A stretch of 64,000 bases of DNA from Fodinicola acaciae (GTDB lineage: Bacteria > Actinomycetota > Actinomycetes > Mycobacteriales > HKI-0501), in assembly GCF_010993745.1 (NCBI RefSeq), contig NZ_WOTN01000002.1:496001-560000 (forward strand), in the 5' to 3' direction. Shown piece after piece: positions 33,608-46,770 of this stretch. How positions within the stretch are numbered: position 1 is the stretch's first letter; every line of letters starts with the position of its first letter. Below the pieces are notes generated by a model. That model made no database searches and was not told where the DNA came from. It saw nothing but the letters and a program-made list of their open reading frames with translations. The position numbers and the translations under genes are program-made.

Positions 33608-33655
33608 TCCGGGTGGCCGGGTTCCTAGCCGACCTGGTCACCCGGAATCGGCACC
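33608..33655 (+). other. Hairpin in the fusA-tuf gap
   Basis: TTCCGGGTG near 33610 and CACCCGGAA near 33642 form a 9-bp stem around a 23-nt loop with internal pairing. There is no T-tract. It may attenuate or stabilise the transcript. The rest of the 184-bp gap could hold a tuf promoter but no clear boxes are seen. Confidence 0.35.
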
Positions 33656-33785
33656 ACCGAAGAAAAACCCAGGTGGCGAAGACTCCCAAGTGATGGCCGG
33701 TTAATTCCGTCCAAAACACAACCAGTACGCTCTTCGGCCGAGACCACCGGCGGAGCACAGAGAAAGAGTCCACAGGAGGACCACA

Positions 33786-34979
<1,194 letters not shown>

Positions 34980-34986
34980 CACCCGT

Positions 34987-35034
34987 CAACCGGGGTGAGC
35001 CCCACCACTGGGGCCCACCCCGGTTGGCTTGTGT
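34987..35034 (+). terminator. Terminator after tuf
   Basis: CAACCGGGGTGAGCCCC (34987-35003) pairs with GGGGCCCACCCCGGTTG (35010-35026), a 17-bp stem with one mismatch and a 6-nt loop. GCTTGTGT follows. It lies eight bases after the tuf stop. Confidence 0.8.
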
Positions 35035-35252
35035 CTGACACGGTCAGGCATACTGCGAAGGTTGCTCATTGCGGGTGACCGGAGACCCGGCGGTTGCGCC
35101 GAAGGCTCCGGGCGCCCGGCAAGCGAGCAGAGGCAAGTGTGCGGGTCGCACGACTCGCGCGAGGGAGACGGACTTCTGGCCCGACCGCCGGTTGAGGGGA
35201 TCACACCCCCTCCCGGAGATTGGTGCACGGGACTGAGGTCTGGGTCCAAGTC

Positions 35253-35278
35253 CGACACGCCCGACCGCGGGGGTCGGA
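35253..35278 (+). promoter_or_regulatory. Conserved leader element copy 2 (before rpsJ)
   Basis: Identical over 26 nt to the rpsL leader copy, with the same CCGACC/GGTCGG stem, starting 112 bp before the rpsJ ATG. Upstream, CATACT (35049-35054) could be a -10. No gene is seen in the 385-bp gap. Confidence 0.55.
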
Positions 35279-35364
35279 CAAACCGTGAGTATTGAAGGGT
35301 GTGGCCGCCTCGCGAGGCGGGACGGCCAGCCGCAGCGGTACGAGAGAAGGAACGTAACGACGCC

Positions 35365-35673
35365 ATGGCGGGACAGAAGATCCGCATCCGGCTCAAGGCC
35401 TACGACCACGAGGTCATCGACTCGTCGGCGCGCAAGATCGTCGACACGGTGACGCGTACCGGTGCGTCGGTCGCGGGCCCGGTGCCGCTGCCAACCGAGA
35501 AGAACGTGTACTGCGTGATCCGCTCTCCGCACAAGGACAAGGACTCGCGCGAACACTTCGAGATGCGTACGCACAAGCGGCTCATCGACATCCTCGACCC
35601 GACTCCGAAGACGGTCGACTCGCTCATGCGGCTGGACCTGCCGGCCGGCGTCGACATCGAGATCAAGCTGTAG
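35365..35673 (+). CDS. rpsJ: 30S ribosomal protein S10 (NusE)
   Basis: 102 aa, standard length. S10 is part of the 30S head and binds NusG and NusB. It has [19 protein letters not shown] at the N-terminus and [11 protein letters not shown]. The ATG at 35365 is chosen; an in-frame upstream start at 35299 has no support. It opens the S10 operon. rplC follows after 13 bp. Confidence 0.98.
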   Translation: MAGQKIRIRLKAYDHEVIDSSARKIVDTVTRTGASVAGPVPLPTEKNVYCVIRSPHKDKDSREHFEMRTHKRLIDILDPTPKTVDSLMRLDLPAGVDIEIKL

Positions 35674-35686
35674 GGGCCGAACCGCT

Positions 35687-36340
35687 ATGGAAAAGCAAGT
35701 GACGGGCATCCTGGGTGCGAAGCTCGGCATGACCCAGGTCTTCGACGAGAACAGCCGGATCGTGCCGGTGACCGTCGTGCAGGCCGGGCCCAACGTCGTG
35801 ACGCAGATCCGGACGCCGGACACCGACGGCTACAACGCCGTCCAGCTGGCGTTCGGCGCCATCGACCCGCGCAAGGTCAACAAGCCGCAGGCCGGACACT
35901 TCGGCAAGGCTGGAGTGGCGCCGCGGCGGCACGTGGTCGAGCTGCGCACCACCGACGCCAGCTCGTACGAGGTCGGCCAGGAGCTGACCGCCGAGGTCTT
36001 CGAGGCCGGCGTGAAGGTCGACGTCGTCGGCACCAGCAAGGGCAAGGGCACCGCCGGTGTCATGAAGCGGCACGGCTTCCGCGGTCTCGGCGCCGGTCAC
36101 GGCACGCAGCGCAAGCACCGTGCTCCCGGCTCCATCGGTGGCTGCGCCACGCCGGGCCGGGTCTTCAAGGGCCTGCGGATGGCCGGCCGGATGGGCAACG
36201 TGAAGACGACCACCACCAACCTGACCGTGCACGCGGTGGACGCCGAGAAGGGCCTGCTGCTGATCAAGGGCGCGATCCCCGGCCCGAACGGCGGCCTGGT
36301 GCTGGTCAAGAGCGCCGCGAAGGGTGGTGTCGCGAAATGA
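35687..36340 (+). CDS. rplC: 50S ribosomal protein L3
   Basis: 217 aa. L3 binds near the peptidyl transferase centre. It has [15 protein letters not shown], the [20 protein letters not shown] loop region and RMAGRMGN. Its stop overlaps the rplD start by 4 bp (ATGA). Confidence 0.98.
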   Translation: MEKQVTGILGAKLGMTQVFDENSRIVPVTVVQAGPNVVTQIRTPDTDGYNAVQLAFGAIDPRKVNKPQAGHFGKAGVAPRRHVVELRTTDASSYEVGQELTAEVFEAGVKVDVVGTSKGKGTAGVMKRHGFRGLGAGHGTQRKHRAPGSIGGCATPGRVFKGLRMAGRMGNVKTTTTNLTVHAVDAEKGLLLIKGAIPGPNGGLVLVKSAAKGGVAK

Positions 36341-37092
36341 GCGCACTGACCGTGAACGTGCTGACCGCGGAGGGTTCGGCCTCCGGCAGCGTCGAGCTGC
36401 CGGCTGAGCTGTTCGACGTGCAGGCCAACATCCCGTTGATGCACCAGGTCGTGGTGGCCCAGCTGGCCGCCGCGCGCCAGGGGACGCACGCGACCAAGAC
36501 CCGCGGCCAGGTGTCCGGTGGCGGCGCGAAGCCGTACCGGCAGAAGGGCACCGGCCGGGCCCGCCAGGGCTCGACCCGCGCGCCGCAGTTCACCGGCGGT
36601 GGCGTCGTGCACGGCCCGCAGCCGCGGTCGTACGCGAAGAAGACCCCGAAGAAGATGAAGGCCGCCGCGCTGCGCGGCGCGCTCTCCGACCGGGCCCGTG
36701 ACGGCCGCATCCACGTGGTCGAGGCGCTGGTCACCGGTGAGAAGCCGTCGACCAAGACCGCGTTGGCCACGCTGAAGGCGGTCACCGAGGCCAAGCGCGT
36801 GCTGGTCGTCCTGGAGCGTGACGACGAGCTGACGTTGCTGAGCCTGCGCAACGTGCCGACCGTGCACCTGCTGTTCGCCGACCAGCTCAACACCTACGAC
36901 GTGCTGGTCAACGACGACGTGGTGTTCACCGCCGCAGCGCTGACCAGCTTCGTCGGCGGCGACCTGGAGCTGGCGCCGGCCACCGAGCCGGCGAAGAAGA
37001 CCTCGGTCGAGAAGGACGACGCCGACGCCAAGCCGGCCGCCAAGAAGACCGCGAAGAAGAAGGCCGACGCCGCGGAGGAGGGTGAGAAATGA
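36337..37092 (+). CDS. rplD: 50S ribosomal protein L4
   Basis: 251 aa, longer than the usual 200-210 because of a C-terminal Lys/Ala/Asp tail of about 35 residues after [14 protein letters not shown]. The core has the tunnel loop [18 protein letters not shown] and [10 protein letters not shown]4 can regulate the S10 operon in some bacteria; not shown here. Overlaps rplW by ATGA. Confidence 0.97.
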   Translation: MSALTVNVLTAEGSASGSVELPAELFDVQANIPLMHQVVVAQLAAARQGTHATKTRGQVSGGGAKPYRQKGTGRARQGSTRAPQFTGGGVVHGPQPRSYAKKTPKKMKAAALRGALSDRARDGRIHVVEALVTGEKPSTKTALATLKAVTEAKRVLVVLERDDELTLLSLRNVPTVHLLFADQLNTYDVLVNDDVVFTAAALTSFVGGDLELAPATEPAKKTSVEKDDADAKPAAKKTAKKKADAAEEGEK

Positions 37093-37409
37093 GCGCCAAC
37101 CCGCGCGACATCCTGATCAAGCCGGTCATCTCGGAGAAGAGCTACAGCCTGTTGGACGAGGGCAAGTACACCTTCGAGGTGGCGCCGCACGCCAACAAGA
37201 CCGAGATCAAGATCGCCGTACAGCAGGTCTTCGGCGTGAAGGTCCTCAACGTCAACACGCTCAACCGGCCCGGCAAGCGCAAGCGGATGGTGTTCGGCCG
37301 CAACGGCCACACGACCACGATCTTCGGTCACCGCAAGGAGACCAAGCGCGCGGTGGTCACCCTCGCACCAGGCGAGCGCATCGAGATCTTCGGCGGTCCG
37401 GTCGGCTGA
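37089..37409 (+). CDS. rplW: 50S ribosomal protein L23
   Basis: 106 aa. L23 lies at the tunnel exit and docks SRP and trigger factor. It has the typical [15 protein letters not shown] start and [18 protein letters not shown]. Coupled to rplD by a 4-bp overlap. Confidence 0.97.
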   Translation: MSANPRDILIKPVISEKSYSLLDEGKYTFEVAPHANKTEIKIAVQQVFGVKVLNVNTLNRPGKRKRMVFGRNGHTTTIFGHRKETKRAVVTLAPGERIEIFGGPVG

Positions 37410-37438
37410 CCGGGTAGAGACAACAGGGATTCATAGAC

Positions 37439-38272
<834 letters not shown>

Positions 38273-38284
38273 GGAGTCTGATCA

Positions 38285-38566
38285 ATGCCACGCAGCCTGA
38301 AGAAGGGCCCGTTCGTCGACGACCACCTGCTCAAGAAGGTGGACGTGCAGAACGACAAGGGCACCAAGAACGTCATCAAGACCTGGTCCCGCCGCTCGAC
38401 GATCATCCCCGACATGGTCGGCCACACGATCGCCGTGCATGACGGCCGCAAGCACGTGCCGGTGTTCATCACCGAGTCGATGGTCGGGCACAAGCTCGGC
38501 GAGTTCGCGCCGACCCGGACGTTCAAGGGTCACGAGAAGGACGACCGGAAGGCTCGCCGCCGCTAA
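38285..38566 (+). CDS. rpsS: 30S ribosomal protein S19
   Basis: 93 aa. A 30S head protein that pairs with S13. It contains [17 protein letters not shown] and [20 protein letters not shown], and ends with a basic tail. In order within the S10 operon. Confidence 0.97.
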   Translation: MPRSLKKGPFVDDHLLKKVDVQNDKGTKNVIKTWSRRSTIIPDMVGHTIAVHDGRKHVPVFITESMVGHKLGEFAPTRTFKGHEKDDRKARRR

Positions 38567-38600
38567 GCGGCCGAGGATCCAGACAGGGACTGACTGAGAA

Positions 38601-39134
38601 ATGGCAGTAGTAGAAGGCAGCCGCGTGAACCTGCGGCGCGAACGCCTGCTCGGCGACGCGCCTGGCGCGATCGCTCGGGCCCGCTACGTGCGGATCAGCC
38701 CGACCAAGGTCCGCCGGGTCGTCGACCTGATCCGCGGCCTGCCGGCCAACGAGGCGCTGACGCTGCTCCGGTTCGCGCCGCAGGCGGCCAGCGAGCCGGT
38801 GTACACGGTGCTGGCCAGCGCGGTCGCGAACGCGGAGAACAACGAGCGCCTCGACCCGGACACGCTGCGGGTCACCCAGGTGCTGGTGGACGAGGGCCCG
38901 ACGCTCAAGCGCTTCCGGCCGCGTGCGCACGGCCGCGCGTACCGGATCCGCAAGCGCTCCAGCCACATCACCGTGGTCGTGGAGAGCGCGCTCGCGGAGA
39001 AGCCGACCCGGGCCAGCAAGCGCGCGGCTCGCAAGGCCGACGCGAAGCCCGCCAAGACGGCAAGCAGCAAGGCGACCACGGATGCGTCGTCTGAGGAGTC
39101 GACGAGTTCGTCCGCGAAGGAGAGCACCGAGTAA
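38601..39134 (+). CDS. rplV: 50S ribosomal protein L22 with long C-terminal tail
   Basis: 177 aa versus about 110-130 in most bacteria. The core (about 18-130) has [20 protein letters not shown] and the tunnel loop before [19 protein letters not shown] Lys/Ala/Ser tail of about 45 residues follows. Its TAA overlaps the rpsC ATG (TAATG). Confidence 0.96.
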   Translation: MAVVEGSRVNLRRERLLGDAPGAIARARYVRISPTKVRRVVDLIRGLPANEALTLLRFAPQAASEPVYTVLASAVANAENNERLDPDTLRVTQVLVDEGPTLKRFRPRAHGRAYRIRKRSSHITVVVESALAEKPTRASKRAARKADAKPAKTASSKATTDASSEESTSSSAKESTE

Positions 39135-40024
39135 TGGGTCAGAAAGTCAACCCGCACGGTTTCCGGCTCGGCATCACGACCGACTGGAAGTCGCGGTGGT
39201 ACGCGGACAAGTCGTATGCCGAGTACGTCGCCGAGGACGTGAAGATCCGCAAGCTCATGTCCAAGGGCATGGAGCGGGCCGGCATCGCGCGCGTCGAGAT
39301 CGAGCGCACGCGTGACCGCGTACGAGTCGACATCCACACCGCGCGTCCCGGCATCGTGATCGGCCGCCGCGGCGCGGAGGCCGACCGGATCCGCGGCGAG
39401 CTGGAGAAGCTCACCGGCAAGCAGGTGCAGCTCAACGTCCTCGAGGTGAAGAACCCGGAGGCCGACGCTCAGCTGGCCGCGCAGGCGGTCGCCGAGCAGC
39501 TGTCCAGCCGCGTCGCGTTCCGCCGTGCCATGCGCAAGGCGATCCAGGCCGCGATGAAGAGCCCCGGCGTCAAGGGCATCCGGGTGCAGTGCTCCGGCCG
39601 CCTCGGCGGCGCCGAGATGAGCCGCTCGGAGTTCTATCGCGAGGGTCGCGTGCCGCTGCACACGCTGCGCGCCAACATCGACTACGGCCTGTACGAGGCC
39701 CGCACGACCTTCGGCCGGATCGGCGTGAAGGTCTGGATCTACAAGGGCGACGTGGTGCAGAGCCGCGCCGAGCGCGAGGCCGCCGAGGCCGCGCTGCGCC
39801 AGCAGCGTCGTGACCGTCCGCAGCGCCGCCGTGGCGGCCAGGGTGGTCAGGGTGGCGGCGGCCGTGGTGGTCGCGGTGGCCAGCGTGACGGTGGCCAGCA
39901 GGCCGCGGCCGCGCCGACCGCGGGTCCGGCCACCGAGGCTCCGGCCGCCGCACCGGCCGTAGAGTCGCCCGCCGCCGACACCGCTCCACCGCCGGCCAGC
40001 ACCGAAGCACCCAAGGAGGGCTGA
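39134..40024 (+). CDS. rpsC: 30S ribosomal protein S3 with Gly/Ala-rich tail
   Basis: 296 aa. S3 forms the mRNA entry site. It has [14 protein letters not shown], the KH domain [18 protein letters not shown] and the C-terminal [21 protein letters not shown] tail of about 65 residues is rich in Arg/Gly/Gln and then Ala/Pro, longer than the E. coli protein (233 aa). Confidence 0.97.
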   Translation: MGQKVNPHGFRLGITTDWKSRWYADKSYAEYVAEDVKIRKLMSKGMERAGIARVEIERTRDRVRVDIHTARPGIVIGRRGAEADRIRGELEKLTGKQVQLNVLEVKNPEADAQLAAQAVAEQLSSRVAFRRAMRKAIQAAMKSPGVKGIRVQCSGRLGGAEMSRSEFYREGRVPLHTLRANIDYGLYEARTTFGRIGVKVWIYKGDVVQSRAEREAAEAALRQQRRDRPQRRRGGQGGQGGGGRGGRGGQRDGGQQAAAAPTAGPATEAPAAAPAVESPAADTAPPPASTEAPKEG

Positions 40025-40027
40025 GTC

Positions 40028-40447
40028 ATGCTGATCCCTCGCAGGGTCAAACACCGCAAGCAGCACCACCCCAAGCGCTCCGGCGCCGCCAAGGGCGGCA
40101 CCAAGGTGGCGTTCGGTGAGTACGGCATCCAGGCGCTGGAGCCGGCGTACGTGACCAACCGGCAGATCGAGTCGGCCCGTATCGCCATCACCCGGCACAT
40201 CCGCCGTGGCGGCAAGGTGTGGATCAACATCTACCCGGACCGTCCGCTGACCAAGAAGCCGGCCGAGACCCGGATGGGTTCCGGTAAGGGTTCGCCGGAG
40301 TGGTGGGTCGCCAACATCAAGCCGGGACGCGTGCTCTTCGAGCTGGCGTACCCGAACGAGCAGATCGCGCGTGAGGCCATGCGCCGCGCGATCCACAAGC
40401 TCCCGATGAAGTGCAGGGTCGTCAAACGTGAAGCAGGTGAAATCTGA
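40028..40447 (+). CDS. rplP: 50S ribosomal protein L16
   Basis: 139 aa, usual length. L16 orders the A-site tRNA region of 23S rRNA. It has [18 protein letters not shown] and [20 protein letters not shown]. It overlaps the rpmC start by one base. Confidence 0.98.
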   Translation: MLIPRRVKHRKQHHPKRSGAAKGGTKVAFGEYGIQALEPAYVTNRQIESARIAITRHIRRGGKVWINIYPDRPLTKKPAETRMGSGKGSPEWWVANIKPGRVLFELAYPNEQIAREAMRRAIHKLPMKCRVVKREAGEI

Positions 40448-40698
40448 TGCCGGCGGCTGCTAACGAGCTGCGCGAGCTGCTCGACGACGAGCTGGCGACC
40501 AAGCTGACCGAGGCCAAGGAAGAGCTGTTCAACCTGCGCTTCCAGAACGCGACCGGCCAGCTGGACAACAATCGCCGGCTGCGTACGGTCCGCCGCGAGA
40601 TCGCGCGGATCTACACGGTCATGCGGGAGCGGGAGCTGGGTCTGAGCACCGCGCCGGACGCGGTCAGCGACGAGAAGGCCGAAGAGGTGTCGGCATGA
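40447..40698 (+). CDS. rpmC: 50S ribosomal protein L29
   Basis: 83 aa, slightly longer than the 65-70 aa norm because of an acidic C-terminal tail. The two-helix core has LREL-x6[20 protein letters not shown] and [19 protein letters not shown]. Overlaps rpsQ by 4 bp. Confidence 0.96.
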   Translation: MPAAANELRELLDDELATKLTEAKEELFNLRFQNATGQLDNNRRLRTVRREIARIYTVMRERELGLSTAPDAVSDEKAEEVSA

Positions 40699-40991
40699 GC
40701 GAGAGCGAGAACGTGACCGAGCAGGAGCAGCCGCAGGCGCGGGAGCGCCACCGCAAGACCCGCCAGGGCCTGGTGGTCAGCGACAAGATGGACAAGACCG
40801 TCGTCGTCGCCGTCGAGGACCGGGTCAAGCACCGGCTGTACGGCAAGGTCATGCGTCGTACCAGCAAGCTCAAGGCGCACGACGAGGGCAACACCGCCGG
40901 CGTCGGCGACCGCGTACTGCTCATGGAGACCCGTCCGCTGTCGGCGACCAAGCGCTGGCGCGTCGTGGAAATCCTCGAGAAGGCCAAGTAA
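40695..40991 (+). CDS. rpsQ: 30S ribosomal protein S17
   Basis: 98 aa. OB-fold primary 16S-binding protein with [20 protein letters not shown] and the basic motif near [14 protein letters not shown]. It ends the S10 operon; 58 bp precede rplN. Confidence 0.97.
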   Translation: MSESENVTEQEQPQARERHRKTRQGLVVSDKMDKTVVVAVEDRVKHRLYGKVMRRTSKLKAHDEGNTAGVGDRVLLMETRPLSATKRWRVVEILEKAK

Positions 40992-41049
40992 TTACCCGTT
41001 CGGCCAGGCTCGCGACGAGCGAGAACCGGCGCGACATACAGGAGTTGAC

Positions 41050-41418
41050 GTGATCCAGCAGGAGTCGCGACTGCGCGTCGCCGACAACACCGGTGCGAAG
41101 GAGATCCTTTGCATCCGGGTGCTCGGCGGCTCCGGTCGCCGCTACGCCGGCATCGGCGACATCATCGTTGGCACCGTGAAGGACGCCATCCCCGGCGCTG
41201 GTGTCAAGCGCGGTGACGTGGTCAAGGCCGTCGTGGTCCGCACCGTGAAAGAAAAGCGCCGCCCGGACGGCTCCTACATCCGATTCGACGAGAACGCCGC
41301 GGTGCTGATCCGCGACGGCGGGGACCCGCGTGGCACCCGTATCTTCGGCCCGGTCGGCCGGGAGCTGCGGGACAAGCGGTTCATGAAGATCATCTCGCTG
41401 GCCCCGGAGGTGCTGTAG
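41050..41418 (+). CDS. rplN: 50S ribosomal protein L14
   Basis: 122 aa, canonical length. It has [19 protein letters not shown] at the N-terminus and [20 protein letters not shown] at the C-terminus. GTG start with AGGAG upstream. It opens the spc block. Confidence 0.98.
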   Translation: MIQQESRLRVADNTGAKEILCIRVLGGSGRRYAGIGDIIVGTVKDAIPGAGVKRGDVVKAVVVRTVKEKRRPDGSYIRFDENAAVLIRDGGDPRGTRIFGPVGRELRDKRFMKIISLAPEVL

Positions 41419-41420
41419 CC

Positions 41421-41744
41421 ATGCCGTCGTTGAAGGTGAAAAAGGGCGACACGGTGCTGGTGATCGCCGGTAAGGACAAGGGCACCAAGGGCAAGGTGAT
41501 GGTGGCCTACCCGGAGACCGGCAAGGTGCTGGTCGAGGGTGTCAACCGGGTCAAGAAGCACACGCGGGTGTCCACCACCCAGCGCGGTGCCAAGACCGGC
41601 GGCATCGTCACGCAGGAGGCGCCGATCAGCGTCAGCAACGTGATGGTGATCGACGGCGACGGCAAGCCGACCCGGGTCGGCCGCCGCAAGGACGAAGAAG
41701 GCCGCACCGTACGGGTCTCGCGGCGCACTGGTAAGGACATCTGA
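41421..41744 (+). CDS. rplX: 50S ribosomal protein L24
   Basis: 107 aa. A KOW-domain assembly initiator: [20 protein letters not shown]. It is followed by rplE after 2 bp. Confidence 0.97.
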   Translation: MPSLKVKKGDTVLVIAGKDKGTKGKVMVAYPETGKVLVEGVNRVKKHTRVSTTQRGAKTGGIVTQEAPISVSNVMVIDGDGKPTRVGRRKDEEGRTVRVSRRTGKDI

Positions 41745-41746
41745 GC

Positions 41747-42316
41747 ATGACCACCGCAACGGAAAACAGGGTCGTACCGCGGCTGAAGACCCGGTACGCC
41801 GAACAGATCGCGCCGGCGCTGCGTGAGCAGTTCGGATACGGCAACGTCATGCAGATCCCGCGGCTGGTCAAGATCGTGGTCAACAGCGGTGTCGGCGACG
41901 CCGCGCGGGACGCGAAGCTGATCGACGGCGCGGTCCGTGACCTGTCGCTGATCACCGGCCAGAAGCCGCAGATCCGCCGGGCGCGCAAGTCCATCGCGCA
42001 GTTCAAGCTGCGCGAGGGCCAGCCGATCGGCGCGAAGGTGACGCTGCGCGGCGACCGGATGTGGGAGTTCGCCGACCGGCTGCTGTCCATCGCGCTGCCC
42101 CGGATCCGCGACTTCCGTGGCCTGTCCGACCAGCAGTTCGACGGCAACGGCAACTACACGTTCGGGCTCACCGAGCAGTCGATGTTCCACGAGATCAACA
42201 TCGACTCCATCGACCGTACCCGCGGCATGGACATCACCGTGGTCACGACGGCGAAGACCGACGAGGAAGGCCGTGCGCTGCTCAAGCGGCTCGGCTTCCC
42301 CTTCAAGGAGAACTGA
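41747..42316 (+). CDS. rplE: 50S ribosomal protein L5
   Basis: 189 aa. L5 binds 5S rRNA and contacts S13. It has [40 protein letters not shown] and the C-terminal [20 protein letters not shown]. rpsN starts 2 bp downstream. Confidence 0.98.
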   Translation: MTTATENRVVPRLKTRYAEQIAPALREQFGYGNVMQIPRLVKIVVNSGVGDAARDAKLIDGAVRDLSLITGQKPQIRRARKSIAQFKLREGQPIGAKVTLRGDRMWEFADRLLSIALPRIRDFRGLSDQQFDGNGNYTFGLTEQSMFHEINIDSIDRTRGMDITVVTTAKTDEEGRALLKRLGFPFKEN

Positions 42317-42318
42317 GC

Positions 42319-42504
42319 ATGGCGAAGAAGGCGCTTGTCGAGAAGGCCGCGCGCAAACCGAAGTTCAAGGTGCGCGGTTACACCCGCTGCCAGCGCTGCG
42401 GACGCTCGCGCGCGGTGTTCCGGGCCTTCGGGCTCTGCCGCATCTGCGTACGCGAGATGGCGCACCGTGGCGAGCTTCCCGGCGTGACCAAGTCCTCCTG
42501 GTGA
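42319..42504 (+). CDS. rpsN: 30S ribosomal protein S14, zinc-binding type
   Basis: 61 aa, the short zinc form. It has Cys pairs in [13 protein letters not shown] and [11 protein letters not shown] (C-x2-C twice). ATG at 42319 starts [17 protein letters not shown] zinc-free 101-aa paralogue used under zinc limitation may exist elsewhere but is not in the window. Confidence 0.97.
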   Translation: MAKKALVEKAARKPKFKVRGYTRCQRCGRSRAVFRAFGLCRICVREMAHRGELPGVTKSSW

Positions 42505-42585
42505 CCACCTTTACGACCTCCCTTCGCCGCAGGCCCGGTGCGGTAAGCCGCGCGCGGGTACCACGGCGAGAAAGGCACTAAGCCC

Positions 42586-42993
42586 ATGACCATGACAGAC
42601 CCCATCGCAGACATGCTGACCCGTCTGCGTAACGCGAATTCGGCTTACCACGACACCGTGGACATGCCGTTCTCGAAGCTCAAGTCGCACATCGCCGAGA
42701 TCCTCCAGCAGGAGGGCTACATCTCCAGCTGGACGGTCCACGAGCCGGCTGAGGGCGAGGTCGGCAAGAAGCTGACCATCGAGCTGAAGTACGGCCCGAA
42801 CCGGGAGCGCAGCATCGCCGGTGTCCGCCGGGTCTCCAAGCCGGGCCTGCGGGTCTACGCGAAGTCCACCAGCCTGCCGAAGGTGCTCGGCGGCCTTGGC
42901 GTGGCGATCATCTCCACGTCCTCCGGCCTGCTCACCGACCGGCAGTGCAACAAACGCGGAGTGGGCGGGGAAGTCCTCGCCTACGTCTGGTAG
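42586..42993 (+). CDS. rpsH: 30S ribosomal protein S8
   Basis: 135 aa. S8 binds helix 21 of 16S rRNA. It has [21 protein letters not shown] and the C-terminal [20 protein letters not shown]. Starts are ATG 42586 or 42592 (MTMTD). 81 bp separate it from rpsN. Confidence 0.98.
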   Translation: MTMTDPIADMLTRLRNANSAYHDTVDMPFSKLKSHIAEILQQEGYISSWTVHEPAEGEVGKKLTIELKYGPNRERSIAGVRRVSKPGLRVYAKSTSLPKVLGGLGVAIISTSSGLLTDRQCNKRGVGGEVLAYVW

Positions 42994-43008
42994 CCGGGAG
43001 GAGCGAAG

Positions 43009-43548
43009 ATGTCACGAATTGGACGGCTGCCCATCCCGGTGCCAACCGGGGTGGACGTCACCATCGACGGCCAGACCGTGAAGGTCAAGGGCCCCAAGGG
43101 CGAGCTCAGCCACACGGTGGTCGCGCCGCTGACGGTCGAGCGCGCCGAAGACGGCGCGGTGCAGATCGGCCGGCCCGACGACGAGCCGCGCAACCGCGCG
43201 CTGCACGGCCTCTCGCGCACGCTGGTCGCCAACCTGATCACCGGTGTCACGCAGGGATACGCGAAGACGCTGGAGATCGTCGGTACGGGTTACCGCGTCA
43301 CCGCCAAGGGCCAGGACCTGGAGTTCGCGCTCGGGTTCAGCCACCCGGTGCTGGTGAAGGCGCCGGCCGGGATCACCTTCAAGGTCGAGCGTCCGACGAT
43401 CTTCTCGGTCGAGGGCATCGACAAGCAGCTGGTCGGCGAGACCGCGGCGAAGATCCGCAAGATCCGTCCGCCAGAGCCGTACAAGGGCAAGGGCGTGCGC
43501 TACCAGGGTGAAGCCGTACGCCGCAAGGCTGGAAAGGCTGGTAAGTAA
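43009..43548 (+). CDS. rplF: 50S ribosomal protein L6
   Basis: 179 aa, usual length. It has [20 protein letters not shown] and the second repeat with [24 protein letters not shown] precedes the ATG. The stop overlaps the rplR start by one base. Confidence 0.98.
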   Translation: MSRIGRLPIPVPTGVDVTIDGQTVKVKGPKGELSHTVVAPLTVERAEDGAVQIGRPDDEPRNRALHGLSRTLVANLITGVTQGYAKTLEIVGTGYRVTAKGQDLEFALGFSHPVLVKAPAGITFKVERPTIFSVEGIDKQLVGETAAKIRKIRPPEPYKGKGVRYQGEAVRRKAGKAGK

Positions 43549-43943
43549 TGGGTGCCACTCTGCTGCGCCGCTCGGCTTCGGCCAACGCGTCGCAGGCGCG
43601 CCGGATCGGCAAGGCCCGCCGGCATTTCCGGATCCGCAAGAAGGTCGTCGGCACCGAGGCGCGGCCGCGCCTGGTGGTCAACCGGTCGACCCGGCACATC
43701 CACGTGCAGCTGATTGACGACCGGGCCGGTCGTACGCTCGCCGCCGCGTCGACGCTGGACGCGTCGATCCGTGGCGCCGACGGCGACAAGAAGTCGCTGG
43801 CCAGCAAGGTCGGCGCGTTGCTGGCCGAGCGGGCCAAGGCGCTGGGGATCGAGGCGGTGGTCTTCGACCGCGCCGGCCAGACCTACCAGGGCCGGATCGC
43901 CGCGCTGGCCGAAGCGGCCAGGGAAGGCGGCCTGAAGTTCTGA
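43548..43943 (+). CDS. rplR: 50S ribosomal protein L18
   Basis: 131 aa. L18 brings 5S rRNA into the 50S subunit. It has [37 protein letters not shown] and the C-terminal [20 protein letters not shown]. Confidence 0.97.
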   Translation: MGATLLRRSASANASQARRIGKARRHFRIRKKVVGTEARPRLVVNRSTRHIHVQLIDDRAGRTLAAASTLDASIRGADGDKKSLASKVGALLAERAKALGIEAVVFDRAGQTYQGRIAALAEAAREGGLKF

Positions 43944-43983
43944 TGATTGGCATGACGAGCAGGAACACTGGAGGGAACGCCTG

Positions 43984-44583
43984 ATGCCTGGTCAGCAGCG
44001 CCGAGGCGGAGGAGGCGGCGAGCGCCGCGACCGCCGGGACGGCGGCCGGGGCGGGTCCGCTCCGGAGAAGTCGCCGCACATCGAACGGTTGATCACCGTC
44101 AACCGGGTCGCCAAGGTCGTCCAGGGCGGCCGCCGGTTCAGCTTCACCGCGCTCATGGTGGTCGGTGACGGCGACGGCAACGTCGGGGTCGGCTACGGCA
44201 AGGCCAAGGAGGTGCCCTCGGCGATCGCCAAGGGTGTCGAGGAGGCCAAGAAGAACTTCTTCAAGGTGCCGCGGATCGGCGCCACCATCCCGCACCCGGT
44301 GCAGGGTGAGGCGGCGGCCGGTGTCGTACTCCTCAAGCCGGCCAGCCCGGGAACCGGTGTGATCGCCGGCGGTCCGGTGCGTGCCGTGCTGGAGTGCGCC
44401 GGCATCCACGACGTGCTGAGCAAGAGCCTCGGCTCGTCGAATCCGATCAACATCGTGCACGCGACCGTACAGGCGCTGCGTGAGCTGAAGCGTCCCGAGG
44501 AGATCGCGGCCCGCCGCGGCCTGCCGCTGGAGGACGTGGCTCCGGCCGCCATGCTGCGGGCTCGTGCCGGTTCGGGGGCATGA
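43984..44583 (+). CDS. rpsE: 30S ribosomal protein S5
   Basis: 199 aa. The first 30 residues are Gly/Arg-rich. The core has double-stranded RNA-binding [20 protein letters not shown] and [14 protein letters not shown]5 affects decoding fidelity and mRNA unwinding. The TGA overlaps the region of the rpmD start by a 1-nt gap. Confidence 0.98.
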   Translation: MPGQQRRGGGGGERRDRRDGGRGGSAPEKSPHIERLITVNRVAKVVQGGRRFSFTALMVVGDGDGNVGVGYGKAKEVPSAIAKGVEEAKKNFFKVPRIGATIPHPVQGEAAAGVVLLKPASPGTGVIAGGPVRAVLECAGIHDVLSKSLGSSNPINIVHATVQALRELKRPEEIAARRGLPLEDVAPAAMLRARAGSGA

Positions 44584-44584
44584 G

Positions 44585-44767
44585 ATGGCACGCCTGAAGG
44601 TCACCCAGATCCGGTCCGGGATCGGCAACAAGCAGAACCAGCGGGACACCCTGCGCTCGCTGGGTCTCAAGCGGATCCACGACGTGGTCGTCAAAGAGGA
44701 TCGGCCTGAGATCAGGGGCATGGTCAAGACCGTGACCCACCTGGTCCGGGTCGAGGAGGTCGAATAG
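44585..44767 (+). CDS. rpmD: 50S ribosomal protein L30
   Basis: 60 aa: [20 protein letters not shown] with the C-terminal LVRVEEVE. The ATG at 44585 gives the family N-terminus; a longer in-frame start inside rpsE (44564) is rejected. Confidence 0.96.
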   Translation: MARLKVTQIRSGIGNKQNQRDTLRSLGLKRIHDVVVKEDRPEIRGMVKTVTHLVRVEEVE

Positions 44768-44769
44768 CC

Positions 44770-45213
44770 ATGGCACTGAAGGTCCACCACCTTCGCCCGG
44801 CCCCCGGTTCGCACACCGCGAAGACCCGGGTCGGCCGCGGTGAGGGCTCCAAGGGCAAGACGGCCGGCCGCGGTACGAAGGGCACCAAGGCTCGCTACCA
44901 GGTGCGGGCCGGCTTCGAAGGCGGCCAGATGCCGCTGTACATGCGGCTGCCGAAGCTGAAGGGCTTCAAGAACCGGTTCAAGGTCGAATACCAGGTGGTC
45001 AACCTGGACCGGCTGGCCGAGCTGTTCCCGCAGGGCGGCGAGGTCGGCGTCGACGAGCTGGTCGCAGCCGGCGCCGTACGCAAGAACAAGCTGGTCAAGG
45101 TGCTCGGCACCGGCGACCTCGGCGGCGTGAAGCTGACCGTGAAGGCGCACGCCTTCTCCGCTTCGGCAAAAGAGAAGATCGCCGCCGCCGGCGGCAAGGC
45201 CGAAGAGCTCTAG
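44770..45213 (+). CDS. rplO: 50S ribosomal protein L15
   Basis: 147 aa. It has [20 protein letters not shown] at the N-terminus and [20 protein letters not shown]. Last gene of the spc block before a 210-bp gap and secY. Confidence 0.98.
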   Translation: MALKVHHLRPAPGSHTAKTRVGRGEGSKGKTAGRGTKGTKARYQVRAGFEGGQMPLYMRLPKLKGFKNRFKVEYQVVNLDRLAELFPQGGEVGVDELVAAGAVRKNKLVKVLGTGDLGGVKLTVKAHAFSASAKEKIAAAGGKAEEL

Positions 45214-45306
45214 AGTTGTCGAGCGGAGTCACTTTCCCCCGAATCGGTTCCGATTCCGGTGGGATCGTGCCTCCGCTCACAACTGCCTGTTAGGGTCTGC
45301 ATTCGA

Positions 45307-45331
45307 CGCCTCTGGCCGATGGCCGGAGGCG
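45307..45331 (+). terminator. Hairpin in the rplO-secY gap
   Basis: CGCCTCTGGCC (45307-45317) pairs with GGCCGGAGGCG (45321-45331), 11 bp with one G-U and a GAT loop. There is no T-tract. A possible -10 (TTAGGGT) lies just upstream near 45290, so this could be an attenuator in a secY leader. Otherwise nothing is seen in the gap. Confidence 0.4.
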
Positions 45332-45423
45332 CCTGACATACCATCAATCGGTTGGCCGGGGCCCGACCCCGGACTTGGAAACCTATATGCGGATCGCCGG
45401 CCGGTCCGCGCGCAGGAGGACAT

Positions 45424-46770
45424 GTGCTCGCCGCTTTCGGGAGGGCTTTCCGTACGCCCGACCTGCGCAAGAAGATCCTCTTCACGCTGCTGATCCTGGC
45501 AATCTACCGGCTCGGCGCGACGCTGCCGTCTCCCGGCATTTCGTACGCGAACGTGACGAAGTGTATCGACACCGCCTCCGCCAACGGCAAGACCGAAGAC
45601 GTCTTCACCCTGCTCAACCTGTTCTCCGGCGGAGCGCTGCTGCACCTGACGGTGTTCGCGCTCGGCATCATGCCCTACATCACCGCCAGCATCATCCTGC
45701 AGCTGCTCGTCGTGGTCATCCCGCGGCTTGAGCAGCTGAAGAAGGAAGGCCAGGCCGGCCAGGCCAAGATCACCCAGTACACCCGCTATCTGACCATCGG
45801 CCTGGCGATCCTGCAGACCACCGGCTACATCGCGCTGGCGCGGTCGGGCCAGCTGTTCGGCGGCGCGCAGAACTGCGACCCCAACACCAACCCGATCATC
45901 CCGGTTAGCACCCACATGCCGTACTGGCTGACGCTGACCACCCTGGTCATCACGATGACCGCCGGCACCGCCGTCATCATGTGGCTGGGCGAGCTGATCA
46001 CCGACAAGGGTGTCGGCAACGGCATGTCGGTGCTGATCTTCACCAACATCGCGGCCCGCATCCCGGCCGAGGGTGGCTCGATCTACCAGAAGGGCATCGT
46101 CCCCTTCATCATCGTCTGCATCATCGGCGTCGTGGTCATCACCGCGGTGGTGTTCATCGAGCAGGCGCAACGGCGGGTGCCGGTGCAGTACGCGAAGCGG
46201 ATGATCGGCCGGCGGATGTACGGCGGCACCTCGACCTACATCCCGCTGAAGGTCAACCAGGCCGGTGTCATCCCGGTGATCTTCGCGTCCTCGCTGCTCT
46301 ACCTGCCGCAGCTGATCACCCAGCTGGTCGACCCGCAGAACAGCAGCGCGGTCGGCACGTTCATCCAGCGGTGGATCGTGGACCCGAGCAAGTGGTCCTA
46401 CATCCTGATCTACTTCGCGCTGATCATCTTCTTCACCTACTTCTACGTGGCGATCACCTTCAACCCGACCGACGTCGCCGACAACATGCGCAAGTACGGC
46501 GGGTTCGTACCAGGCATCCGGCCCGGCCGGCCGACGGCGGAATACCTGGACTTCATCCTGTCCCGGATCACCCTGCCCGGCTCGCTGTATCTCGGTGTCA
46601 TCGCGATCCTGCCCAACCTGTTCATCAACCTGGCCGGCGGCGCGCAGAACACCCAGAACTTCCCGTTCGGTGGCACCGCGGTGCTCATCATGGTCGGTGT
46701 CGGCCTGGAGACGGTGAAACAGATCGACAGCCAGCTGATGCAGCGGAACTACGAAGGATTCCTCCGGTAG
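45424..46770 (+). CDS. secY: Preprotein translocase subunit SecY
   Basis: 448 aa channel subunit with ten membrane helices. GTG at 45424 has AGGAGGA five bases upstream; an open frame from 45352 is not the start. It begins [20 protein letters not shown]. The plug and pore regions, the [11 protein letters not shown] cytoplasmic loop used for ribosome/SecA binding, and the RNYEGFLR C-terminus are present. Its TAG overlaps the adk GTG by one base. Confidence 0.97.
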   Translation: MLAAFGRAFRTPDLRKKILFTLLILAIYRLGATLPSPGISYANVTKCIDTASANGKTEDVFTLLNLFSGGALLHLTVFALGIMPYITASIILQLLVVVIPRLEQLKKEGQAGQAKITQYTRYLTIGLAILQTTGYIALARSGQLFGGAQNCDPNTNPIIPVSTHMPYWLTLTTLVITMTAGTAVIMWLGELITDKGVGNGMSVLIFTNIAARIPAEGGSIYQKGIVPFIIVCIIGVVVITAVVFIEQAQRRVPVQYAKRMIGRRMYGGTSTYIPLKVNQAGVIPVIFASSLLYLPQLITQLVDPQNSSAVGTFIQRWIVDPSKWSYILIYFALIIFFTYFYVAITFNPTDVADNMRKYGGFVPGIRPGRPTAEYLDFILSRITLPGSLYLGVIAILPNLFINLAGGAQNTQNFPFGGTAVLIMVGVGLETVKQIDSQLMQRNYEGFLR